From positions 1 to 12,556 of the forward strand of contig JACRDR010000063.1 of NCBI GenBank assembly GCA_016212845.1: 12,556 nt of DNA. Reading direction: 5' to 3'. A model generated the notes under the pieces. It saw only the letters and a list, made by a program, of their open reading frames with translations. It was not told the DNA's origin and ran no database searches. How positions within the stretch are numbered: the first letter of the stretch is position 1; each line of letters opens with the position of its first letter. Position numbers and translations under genes: made by a program. The stretch comes from Elusimicrobiota bacterium (GTDB lineage: Bacteria > Elusimicrobiota > Elusimicrobia > UBA1565 > JACRDR01). This document shows, in pieces, positions 1 through 6,716 of this stretch.

Positions 1-1883
1 CCGGTGCCGCCCGGCTTGCGGTCGAGCCCGGTCAATTGGACGAAGCTCTGGAAGAGCTTCGCCTGGTCCTGGGGCGAGATTCCCGGCCCTTCGTCCTGAA
101 CCGAAAGGCGGACGAACCCTCCCTTCCGTTCGGCCGAGATGTGCACGGTGCCGCGCTCGCCGAACTTCAGCGCGTTGCTGACCAGATTCGTCAGCACCTG
201 CGTCACCTTATCCCGGTCGCAGACGATCGAGCCGAGATCGAGCGCGCAGCGGGTCTCGATCTGCAGCCCCCGCTGCTTGGCCACGGGCGAAAACGTCTGG
301 GCGACTTCCAAGACCAGCGGGGTCAGCTCGCAGGGGGCCATCTTGAACTCCATGTGCCCCGCCTCGAGCTTCTGGAAATCCAAGACCTCGTTGATCAGGC
401 GGCCGAGACGGTCGACGTTGCGCTGCGCGGTGGCCAGCGCTTGGCGCTGCGCCTCGGGCACCGCGCCGATCACTCCGTCGAGCACGATGTCGAGCGCCAT
501 CTTGATCGAGGCCAGCGGCGTCCTCAGTTCGTGGGAGACCATCGCCGCGAAATCGGCTTTCATCTGCGCGCCCTCGAGCAGTTGGGCTTCGGCCAACTTG
601 CGGACGGTGATGTCCTCGGAGATGCCGAGCAGGTGCGAGGGCTCGCCTCCGGCCCCAAATATCGGGATCTTGCGGGTATGGAGCCAGCGCGTCCCTTGCG
701 AGCGGGACTGGATCGCCTCCTCGGAGATGTCGAGCACCGTCTTCTTGGCGAGGACTTCCCGGTCCTTCGCGATGAAAAAGTCGGCCTGTTCCGCGGGGAA
801 GAGATCGCGATCGGATTTGCCGAGGAGCTCGTCCCGGCCGATCCCGAGGAGCTCCTCGCCCGCCCGGTTGAAGCGGGTGAAGCGGAGCTGCTCGGCGTCC
901 TTGATGAACAGCATCGCCGGAAGGTGCTCGATGACCGACTCGAGGAAGCTCTTGGCCTCCCGGACTTGCTCCTGCGCGTCGCGCTCCTCGGTGACGTCGC
1001 GGGAGACGCCCACGACTCCGACGACCGCCCCGCTCGGGTCCTTAAAAGGCGTGTTCGAGACGAGGAACGTGCGGACCCTCCCCTTGGACGCGAACGGCAC
1101 GAGCAGCTCCGACGTCTCGGGCCGGCCCGACTGCAGGACGCGCCGGTCCAGCTCCTCCATCTTGCGGGCCGTCTCGGCCGAGAAGAAGCTCGACAGGTCC
1201 TTCCCGATGACGTTGTCGACCGTCGTGCTCAGGACTTCCGCGACTTCTTGATTGGCCATGACGAACCGGCAATCGCGATCCTTCAGGTAGATGCCGGAGT
1301 CGGCGCCGTCGATCACCGCCTGAAGCAGGTCGCGCTGCCGCCGCAGTTCGTCGGCGAGCGTCGCCCGCCGCCCGCTCTCCCGGCGGACCTGCAGGAACGC
1401 GAGGCCCATGAGGAAGACGGCCATCGCCCGGGTCGTGAGCTCGATCTTCCAGCTGGAACTGACGGTCGCCTCTTGGCGGACGACGCGCTCGTGGAGGCGC
1501 CCGCTCTCGCGGTCGCCCATGCGATTGATGATCTCGTTGCTCTGCGCCCTCGCCGCGGCGTCGCGGCGGTCCAACAGGAGTTCGAGCTTCCTCAGCTCGT
1601 CCTGCTGGTCCGCGGTATCGGAAGTGAGCCTCCGCAGCGTCTCGACGGCGCGCCGGGCCGCCTTGGAATGGTCCGCGAAAGCCTTGGGAGAGGTCTCGGC
1701 TTTCGCCAGCTCGGCTTTCACCGCGTCCAGGTCGCGCAGGACCTCGTGGGTGTGCCCGACCCACGCGGCGCCCTCGGCCAAGGACGCGAGCCGGCGGCGC
1801 ATCGCCAGCGCGCCGGTCGAAACGACGATGAGCGCCAAAAGCGCGCAGACGCGCGCCAGGCGAAGTCCGCTCTCCGGATTCAC
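1..1883 (-). CDS. CHASE3-PAS-PAS sensor histidine kinase, 3' end cut by window
   Basis: Membrane sensor kinase that should autophosphorylate on histidine and pass phosphate to a response regulator. About 628 residues are visible. They show a short N-terminal membrane helix (residues 8-27), a CHASE3-like extracytoplasmic helical domain (about 38-148, with the WVGHTHEVL start and an AET motif), a second helix (about 151-166), two PAS/PAC domains (about 185-305 and 311-432), HisKA with phosphoacceptor His451 in HELRTPL, and HATPase with an N-box (TNLVSN, Asn566 and Asn570) and G1 box DEGPGI (597-602). The G2 box and the C-terminus lie off the left edge, so a receiver domain cannot be excluded. 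The start is the GTG at 1883, the only start after an in-frame stop that keeps the first helix. Its GGAGG is unusually close, one base away. The gene lies 27 bases after the zinc-ribbon gene, probably in the same operon. The input signal is unknown. Confidence 0.9.
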   Translation of the reverse strand, partial: MNPESGLRLARVCALLALIVVSTGALAMRRRLASLAEGAAWVGHTHEVLRDLDAVKAELAKAETSPKAFADHSKAARRAVETLRRLTSDTADQQDELRKLELLLDRRDAAARAQSNEIINRMGDRESGRLHERVVRQEATVSSSWKIELTTRAMAVFLMGLAFLQVRRESGRRATLADELRRQRDLLQAVIDGADSGIYLKDRDCRFVMANQEVAEVLSTTVDNVIGKDLSSFFSAETARKMEELDRRVLQSGRPETSELLVPFASKGRVRTFLVSNTPFKDPSGAVVGVVGVSRDVTEERDAQEQVREAKSFLESVIEHLPAMLFIKDAEQLRFTRFNRAGEELLGIGRDELLGKSDRDLFPAEQADFFIAKDREVLAKKTVLDISEEAIQSRSQGTRWLHTRKIPIFGAGGEPSHLLGISEDITVRKLAEAQLLEGAQMKADFAAMVSHELRTPLASIKMALDIVLDGVIGAVPEAQRQALATAQRNVDRLGRLINEVLDFQKLEAGHMEFKMAPCELTPLVLEVAQTFSPVAKQRGLQIETRCALDLGSIVCDRDKVTQVLTNLVSNALKFGERGTVHISAERKGGFVRLSVQDEGPGISPQDQAKLFQSFVQLTGLDRKPGGT

Positions 1884-1910
1884 GCCTCCGGTTTTACCAA
1901 ACTACGCGAA

Positions 1911-2462
1911 TCATCGCCTATTGAATGAAGCCAGCGCGCCCTTGCCCATCGCGCTCGCGATCATGAACGGGAGCCAGATCCCCGCGATGCTCGGGGGATG
2001 CTGGGAATACTGCGCGAGCTTGCTGAGGATGAAATACAGAAAGAGGCTCACGGAGCAGATGCGACTCCCCCGGCCGGTCCCGTACGCGAGGCCCGTCGCC
2101 AGCAGCACGTCGATGAGCGCCCAGGGCCCGAGCCCGAGCTGGACCCAGCCGGCGGCTTCGATCCCGATCGCGATCGCGGTAAACGACGCCACGACGTAGC
2201 CCGCGGCGGCGGCGCCGTCGAGCGCGGATTGGTCGGACGCGGAAAGCGAAGCCGCCTCCGCTTCGATCGAGGGCGCCGAGTACGGAAACGGCGTCTCGGA
2301 AGAGCCCATGCCTTGGTCGCGCCGGGCTTGCTTGGCGGCGAGCTTCTCGAAGATCACCTGGCAGCGGCCGCACTCCGCCCCGCCGCGGGCCTGCTCGTGC
2401 CCGCAGTTCGGGCAGCGCATGAGGTCCATCGAGGCGGGCAGTCCGGCGATCGATCCGTGCAT
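1911..2462 (-). CDS. Zinc-ribbon, four-helix membrane protein of unknown function
   Basis: A 183-residue protein. Near the N-terminus is a zinc-ribbon of two CxxC knuckles (Cys17, Cys20, Cys31, Cys34; CPNCGHEQ then CGRC), so it probably binds one zinc in the cytoplasm. A polar linker (about 45-85) rich in Ser, Ala and Glu follows, then four hydrophobic segments at about 86-105, 113-128, 136-151 and 159-175. This zinc-ribbon plus membrane layout is common in bacterial proteins without assigned function, and I do not recognise a named family. The ATG at 2462 is preferred over the internal ATG at codon 12 because GGGGGAG lies four bases upstream. It sits 50 bases after the response regulator and 27 bases before the CHASE3 kinase, so it is likely co-transcribed with the signalling genes. 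A regulatory or sensor role there is only inference. Confidence 0.8.
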   Translation of the reverse strand: MHGSIAGLPASMDLMRCPNCGHEQARGGAECGRCQVIFEKLAAKQARRDQGMGSSETPFPYSAPSIEAEAASLSASDQSALDGAAAAGYVVASFTAIAIGIEAAGWVQLGLGPWALIDVLLATGLAYGTGRGSRICSVSLFLYFILSKLAQYSQHPPSIAGIWLPFMIASAMGKGALASFNRR

Positions 2463-2464
2463 GT

Positions 2465-2499
2465 CTCCCCCGTGCGGCCTCCGGAGAGTAGCCGCGGGG
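2465..2499 (-). promoter_or_regulatory. Hairpin overlapping the ribosome binding site of the zinc-ribbon gene
   Basis: The Shine-Dalgarno GGGGGAG (2465-2471, minus strand) can pair with upstream bases. Five base pairs form between 2468-2472 and 2495-2499, and four more between 2475-2478 and 2491-2494, with a two-base bulge. The apical loop holds a CTCCGGAG palindrome. If it forms in mRNA it would hide part of the binding site and lower translation of the zinc-ribbon protein relative to the upstream response regulator. It could also be a chance structure in GC-rich DNA. Confidence 0.35.
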
Positions 2500-2512
2500 A
2501 CTCACGCCGGTC

Positions 2513-2947
2513 TCACGGAGGGTTCAACTTATTCTCACCGAAGAGCCGGCGGCACAGCTCCCGGGCGATATCGAGAAGCTCGGCGTAGCCCACGGGCTTG
2601 ACGATGTATTCGGCGCCCAGGCGTTCGGCCGTCTCGCGATCGCTGTCGAGCTGGGAGCCGGACAGGACCGTGACCGCCAACGCCGCGAACTCCGGCTTCG
2701 AGCGGAGCCACGCGAGAACCTCGAGCCCCGTGAGCCGGGGCAGCTTCACGTCGAGCACGAGATACGCCGGCGCCGGGAAGCGGCCGCGGTCGGCGAACTT
2801 CCCGCGGCCCGAGAGGTAGTCGACGGCTTCCTGTCCGTCGGGCAAGTCCTCCACCCGCGCGGCGGGGCAGGCTTCCCGGACCGCTTGGCGGAAAAACTCG
2901 ACGTCGGTCTCGTCGTCGTCGACCAGCAGGACGACGCCCTCACTCAC
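2513..2947 (-). CDS. Single-domain response regulator (CheY/Rcp1-like)
   Basis: A 144-residue receiver domain with no output domain. It should accept phosphate from a histidine kinase and act by protein contact or as a phosphorelay intermediate. Visible are the acidic triad at the end of strand 1 (Asp10-Asp12), phosphoacceptor Asp66 in LVLDVKLPR, the switch region TVLSGS (93-98) and the conserved Lys117 in IVKP. The insertion between helix 2 and strand 3 (about 47-60, GRGKFADRGRFPAP) is typical of the Rcp1-type regulators paired with bacteriophytochrome-like kinases. Its GTG start (2947) overlaps the kinase stop by eight bases (GTGAGTGA), which points to translational coupling and makes the upstream kinase its probable partner. 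The output remains unknown. Confidence 0.92.
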   Translation of the reverse strand: MSEGVVLLVDDDETDVEFFRQAVREACPAARVEDLPDGQEAVDYLSGRGKFADRGRFPAPAYLVLDVKLPRLTGLEVLAWLRSKPEFAALAVTVLSGSQLDSDRETAERLGAEYIVKPVGYAELLDIARELCRRLFGENKLNPP

Positions 2948-5201
2948 GGGGCGCCTCGCGCAGCGTGAGCCAGAAGGTGGAGCCCCGGCCCGGCTCCGAG
3001 TCGAAGCCCAGAGTCCCCCCGAGCCTCTCGACCGCGCGGTTGACGATGGCGAGGCCGATCCCGGTGCCCGGGAACTCCTGGCTGGCGTTCAGCCGCTCGA
3101 AGATCCGGAACATCCGGTCGCGGTACCTGGGCTCTATGCCGATCCCGTTGTCGGAGATCTCGATCCGGAGGCCTCCGTCCGTACGGGCCGCCGAGACGCG
3201 GATGACGGGCTTCTTCCCCGCGGGCACGAACTTCACGGCGTTCGACAGGAGGTTCGTGAGCGCCTGCTCGAGCAGGAACGGGTCGCCTATCACCCGGGGA
3301 AGCTCCGGCAGCCGGACGTCTATCTCGGCCTCGCGGTGGCGGACGTCTTCGGCGACCGCGGCGAGCGCCGCGCGAACCGACGCGGCCGGGTCGATGGGTA
3401 CGAGCGCCGCGGGAGCCTGCCCGATCCGGCTGTAGTCGAGAAGGTCGGAGATGAGGCGGTCCATCCGCTCGCTGCCGAAAACGACGGAGCGCAGGTACCG
3501 CTCCCGCTCCTCCTCCGACAGCGAGTCGCGGCGCGTCAGGAGCAGCTCCGCGTAGCGATAGACGGCGCGCAGCGGAGCGCGCAGATCGTGCGCGACGGGG
3601 TAGGAGTAGCGCTCGAGCTCCTGGACGGAGCGCTCGAGCTCGGAGGTGCGGAGGCGGACCATCTTCTCGAGACGGGTCGCGCGCTGGCGAAGCGGCGTGA
3701 CGTCGCGGCAGATCGCGATGGCGAGATCGATCTTGCCCGCGACGTAGACGGGCTGGCCGCCGAAGCTGATGCACCACTCGCGGCCGTCCGAGACGCGGCG
3801 GACCAGGAGCTCGAGGCCGTCGATGCGTTCGCCCCGGGCGATGCGGGCGATCGGCCACTGCTCGAACGGCACGGGGCGCCCGTCTAAGGTCGAGAGCGTG
3901 AAGAGGTCCCGGAAGTCGGAGAGCTTGTGCAGAAGCTCCGCGCGCGAGCCGAACTCGAAGAGGCGCGCGAGCGCGTTGTTGACGATGATGACCTCGCCGT
4001 CCGGGGAGAGGCCGAGGGCGCCGTCGACGAGCGAGTGGAAGATCGCGACGAAGCGGGCGCGCTCGCGCTCGAGCGCCTCCCGCGCGCGGGCCTGCTCGTC
4101 GACGTCCAGGACGAAGCCGAAGAAACCTTGGGGGCTGCCGTCGGGGGCGAGGTTCGGGACGTACACCGCGCGTACGCGCCGCGGGCCCAGGCCGGGATAG
4201 CTGATCTCGGTGTCGAACTCGACCCGGCGTCCGGCGAGCGCCGCTTCCACGTGCGGCCGGATCTTGTCGTAGATCTCCGCGCCCACCACGTCGCGCACGA
4301 GCCGGCCTTTCGGGTTGCTCGCGTCCGCGAACCACTGGGAGTAGGCGCTGTTGGTGAAGACGTACCGGCCGTCGGCGTCGATGAAAGACACGAGGCCGGG
4401 GGACGCGTCGAGGATCGAGCGCAGGTAGCGTTCCCGCGCGGCCTCCTCCGCCTTGCGCAGCTCGGTCATGTCGCGCGTCACCTTCGTGAATCCGAGCAGG
4501 AGGCCGCGCTCGTCGCGAATCGGGGTGATCGCCACGCCGGCCCAGAACCGCGTGCCGTCTTTCCGGATGCGCCAGCCTTCGTCCCAGGCCCGGCCGTCCC
4601 GCTTGGCGCGCGCGAGGGAATTCCAAGGCACGCGGGCGGCGACCGCCTCGGGCGGATAGAACAGCGAACAGTGACGCCCGTGGACCTCCTCCTCGGTGTA
4701 GCCCTTGATGCGCTGGGCGCCGGCGTTCCAGCTGATGATCACCCCCTCGGGGTCGACCATGTAGATCGCGTAGTCGGTGACGTCGGCGGCCAGCCTCCGA
4801 AACATACTCTCGGACGCCCTAAACGAGCGCAGCAGCTCGTGGAATTGATGGTTGCCCCAGCTCATGGCCGCCCCCGCGCCGAGGAAGAGCAGCAGCTCGG
4901 GAAAGAGGTCTCCGACTTTCGCGATCAGCTCGGCGAAGGCGGCGCCGAGGCCGGTCGCGACGAGGCCGGGGCCCAGACCCCCGTAGGCGCCGGAAAGCAT
5001 GATCGCCGGGAGATAGGTCAGAAAGGGGCTCTTCTCGAGAAAGGGCTCGAAGGCCTCGTGGAGGAGCGCCGTTCCGAGAACGGTGAGCACGGCGGCGACG
5101 TAGCGCGTCCGCCAGTCTCCCGCGCCGGGGCGCGCGGTGACCGCCCTCCGGCCAAGGGGGCGCCTCGAGGTGGGTCGGCGCTGGAGATTGAGCACGGGCA
5201 T
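2940..5201 (-). CDS. Membrane PAS-PAS-PAS sensor histidine kinase
   Basis: A 753-residue sensor kinase. Its N-terminal membrane region of about three or four helices (about 33-115), containing a FLTYLPAIMLSGAYGGLGPG stretch, resembles the DUF4118-type sensor module. Three PAS/PAC domains follow (about 131-253, 257-375, 380-508). A coiled linker (505-530) leads to HisKA with phosphoacceptor His538 in AHDLRAPL, the form found in bacteriophytochrome-type kinases. The HATPase has N-box TNLLSN (Asn650, Asn654), G1 DNGIGI (684-689) and G2 GTGIGLAIV (712-720), all intact. No GAF/PHY chromophore domain is present, so it is not itself a phytochrome. I chose the ATG at 5201 because GAGGGAGG (5210-5217) lies eight bases upstream. 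A longer frame extending to 5348 would run into the divergent gene. It is translationally coupled to the response regulator. Confidence 0.93.
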   Translation of the reverse strand: MPVLNLQRRPTSRRPLGRRAVTARPGAGDWRTRYVAAVLTVLGTALLHEAFEPFLEKSPFLTYLPAIMLSGAYGGLGPGLVATGLGAAFAELIAKVGDLFPELLLFLGAGAAMSWGNHQFHELLRSFRASESMFRRLAADVTDYAIYMVDPEGVIISWNAGAQRIKGYTEEEVHGRHCSLFYPPEAVAARVPWNSLARAKRDGRAWDEGWRIRKDGTRFWAGVAITPIRDERGLLLGFTKVTRDMTELRKAEEAARERYLRSILDASPGLVSFIDADGRYVFTNSAYSQWFADASNPKGRLVRDVVGAEIYDKIRPHVEAALAGRRVEFDTEISYPGLGPRRVRAVYVPNLAPDGSPQGFFGFVLDVDEQARAREALERERARFVAIFHSLVDGALGLSPDGEVIIVNNALARLFEFGSRAELLHKLSDFRDLFTLSTLDGRPVPFEQWPIARIARGERIDGLELLVRRVSDGREWCISFGGQPVYVAGKIDLAIAICRDVTPLRQRATRLEKMVRLRTSELERSVQELERYSYPVAHDLRAPLRAVYRYAELLLTRRDSLSEEERERYLRSVVFGSERMDRLISDLLDYSRIGQAPAALVPIDPAASVRAALAAVAEDVRHREAEIDVRLPELPRVIGDPFLLEQALTNLLSNAVKFVPAGKKPVIRVSAARTDGGLRIEISDNGIGIEPRYRDRMFRIFERLNASQEFPGTGIGLAIVNRAVERLGGTLGFDSEPGRGSTFWLTLREAPRE

Positions 5202-5248
5202 CGCGGTCGCCTCCCTCAGTATATCGGAGCGGCCGCCGGCGGCGAATG

Positions 5249-5275
5249 TTGACCATGTCTCCTTATTGCTATCAT
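5249..5275 (+). promoter_or_regulatory. Putative sigma70-type promoter giving a leaderless mRNA
   Basis: TTGACC (5249-5254) resembles a -35 box. TATCAT (5270-5275), preceded by TG at 5267-5268, makes an extended -10. The spacer is 15 bases, short but tolerated with an extended -10. Transcription would be expected to start about seven bases after the -10, at the ATG at 5282. That gene has no recognisable Shine-Dalgarno sequence, which fits a leaderless transcript. This is a consensus match only. Confidence 0.4.
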
Positions 5276-5281
5276 GCGGGC

Positions 5282-6016
5282 ATGGAACAGAACGGACACG
5301 AACCCCTTGAGAACGCCGCGCCCGCCCTAAACGCTGAGACCGAGCCAAATCCCGAAAACGTCGTCGACACGGCGCCGGAGAGCGACGTGACCGCCACTCC
5401 CGCCGCCGAGGCCGGCGACGCGCCCGCGACGGAAGCGGCGGCCCCCGCCCCCGCGCCGGCGAAGAAGAAGGGTCCGCCCCGCCCTCCGGGTTCCGGCGCC
5501 TTCGAGACCGAGATGGGCCTCGTGCTCGCCCAGCTCTACGCCGACTACGACTTCGACGTCGTCGAAGACGCCGCTCCCGCCGGCCGCATCCTGGCGCTGT
5601 GGGCCCTTCCGGACGACAAGAAGGTCCCCGCTCCCGCCGCGCCCGCGAACAAGACCAAGACGGCGTCGTTCAAGGAAAAGTGGGCGCCGCGGATCGACCT
5701 CGCGTCGCGCAAGCCCGACTACCGGCTTTACGCGTTCCTGAGCAAGACCAAGGATCCGGGCTGGAGCGTTCCGGGCAAGGACATCCTCGCGATGTGCACG
5801 GACAAGACGTCGACCTACGGCCTCCTGCTCCTCATGGCCGACCAGCGGGGCTTCTTCCTCCCCACGCACCGGGTGAAGGATCTGTGCGAGCTCTTCACCC
5901 CCGTGGCGGCGAGCCCGTTTAAGATCACCGGGCCGAAGCTGCGCAAGGCCGCGATCGCGCGGTTCTTCTCCCTCGCGGGCTTCGCCCGCGAACTCGCCGC
6001 CGCCCGACAGTCGTAG
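5282..6016 (+). CDS. Hypothetical protein with disordered Ala/Pro/Glu-rich N-terminus
   Basis: The only plus-strand gene. It encodes 244 residues and I recognise no family. Residues 1-72 are low-complexity, rich in Ala, Pro, Glu and Thr, ending in a basic KKKGPPRPPG patch (61-70), and look disordered. Residues 73-244 look like a folded soluble domain, with a possible helix at 75-90, a hydrophobic segment GLLLLMA (180-186), and a helical, basic C-terminus (218-244). A lysine-rich inner linker (about 112-135) separates two parts. There is no signal peptide or membrane helix. The ATG at 5282 is preferred because it fits the promoter at 5249-5275; in-frame ATGs at 5246 and 5255 would also be possible, but none has a Shine-Dalgarno sequence. 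It diverges from the sensor kinase and its stop abuts the stop of the M50B gene. No function is proposed. Confidence 0.72.
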   Translation: MEQNGHEPLENAAPALNAETEPNPENVVDTAPESDVTATPAAEAGDAPATEAAAPAPAPAKKKGPPRPPGSGAFETEMGLVLAQLYADYDFDVVEDAAPAGRILALWALPDDKKVPAPAAPANKTKTASFKEKWAPRIDLASRKPDYRLYAFLSKTKDPGWSVPGKDILAMCTDKTSTYGLLLLMADQRGFFLPTHRVKDLCELFTPVAASPFKITGPKLRKAAIARFFSLAGFARELAAARQS

Positions 6017-6685
6017 TTAGCGGCTGTTCTTCAGCGTCGCGGCCAAGGCCGCGATCGAGGCGCCGATCCACGCCAGGCCCCACACGAGCTTCGGGCCGAA
6101 GTACTCGCGCGCGAGCATCTTCGCGTCCGAGTTGCAGGAGCTCCTTACCACGTCGGACCAGATGTCGGGGATCACGTAGAGGCAGCAGGCGCCGCCGATC
6201 GTCTTCAAGATGAGATCGTTCTGCTCGTCGGACAGCTTCTGCGAGCACCAAAAGAGACCCGCCGCGACGAGCCCCCCGAAGATGAAGCCGAAGGGGCTGC
6301 GCACGTACCACAGGGTGATGAAACCCATGAACAGGCCGAGGATGGCGGTGAGGAGCCGGTCCTTGTCGGTCTTCGCCGAGGCGAGGATGAGGCCGCAGCC
6401 CCAGAGGCAGCTGCCGACGTAGCCCGCGTTGAGGACGAGGAAGCGGCTGCCTCCGATCGCCATCGTCCGGCCGCTCTCGTTGGACTCGAGCATGATGCGC
6501 CCGATGCTCCCTCCGGTCGCGACCGCCGCGAGCCCGTGGCTGATCTCGTGGAAGAAGACGCAGATGAGCTTGAGCGGCCACACCGCCCAGGTGTCCCACA
6601 AGAGCGTGAGCGCCAGGACGGTGACGAAGATCGCCGGCAGGGCGCCGACCTTCCGGCTCGAGGTCCACGGGAGCGCGAGTTCCAC
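6017..6685 (-). CDS. M50B-like intramembrane zinc metalloprotease
   Basis: A 222-residue multi-pass membrane protein of the Peptidase_M50B type, relatives of site-2 proteases that cut membrane-associated substrates. The first helix (about 14-33) leads into a segment carrying the zinc motif HEISH (46-50), followed by GLAAVATGG, as is usual in this family. A downstream LNAGYVGSCLWG segment (about 85-96) matches the family's second conserved region. About five hydrophobic segments are visible. No PDZ domain is present, so it is a minimal member. The start is a GTG at 6685, the first possible start; no clear Shine-Dalgarno is seen. It begins 31 bases after the second HTTM gene and ends directly against the plus-strand gene's stop. 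Its position after a secreted Hint protein and two membrane enzymes suggests a substrate within that set, but this is inference. Confidence 0.82.
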   Translation of the reverse strand: MELALPWTSSRKVGALPAIFVTVLALTLLWDTWAVWPLKLICVFFHEISHGLAAVATGGSIGRIMLESNESGRTMAIGGSRFLVLNAGYVGSCLWGCGLILASAKTDKDRLLTAILGLFMGFITLWYVRSPFGFIFGGLVAAGLFWCSQKLSDEQNDLILKTIGGACCLYVIPDIWSDVVRSSCNSDAKMLAREYFGPKLVWGLAWIGASIAALAATLKNSR

Positions 6686-6716
6686 CCGGATAGGATGGCC
6701 TCGGGAGGCGGTTTCG

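Noticed and set aside
36..1928. Long plus-strand open frames over the CHASE3 kinase (also 139-1251)
   Set aside because: They are antisense shadows in GC-rich DNA; the minus-strand frame here encodes recognisable CHASE3, PAS, HisKA and HATPase motifs, and the shadow proteins are Arg/Leu/Ala-rich without domains.
2940..5201. Bacteriophytochrome photoreceptor identity for the three-PAS kinase
   Set aside because: The HisKA form and Rcp1-like partner are similar, but no GAF or PHY chromophore-binding domain is present; the N-terminus is a membrane module.
5218..5223. TATACT on the minus strand as a -10 box for the three-PAS kinase
   Set aside because: Transcription would then start inside the GAGGGAGG ribosome binding site at 5210-5217, and the matching -35 position (TTCGCC) is poor.
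3927..5252. Plus-strand frame antisense to the three-PAS kinase, and the 560-residue minus frame at 2944-4626
   Set aside because: Both overlap a kinase with all catalytic boxes intact; their translations are low-complexity Arg/Pro-rich sequence.
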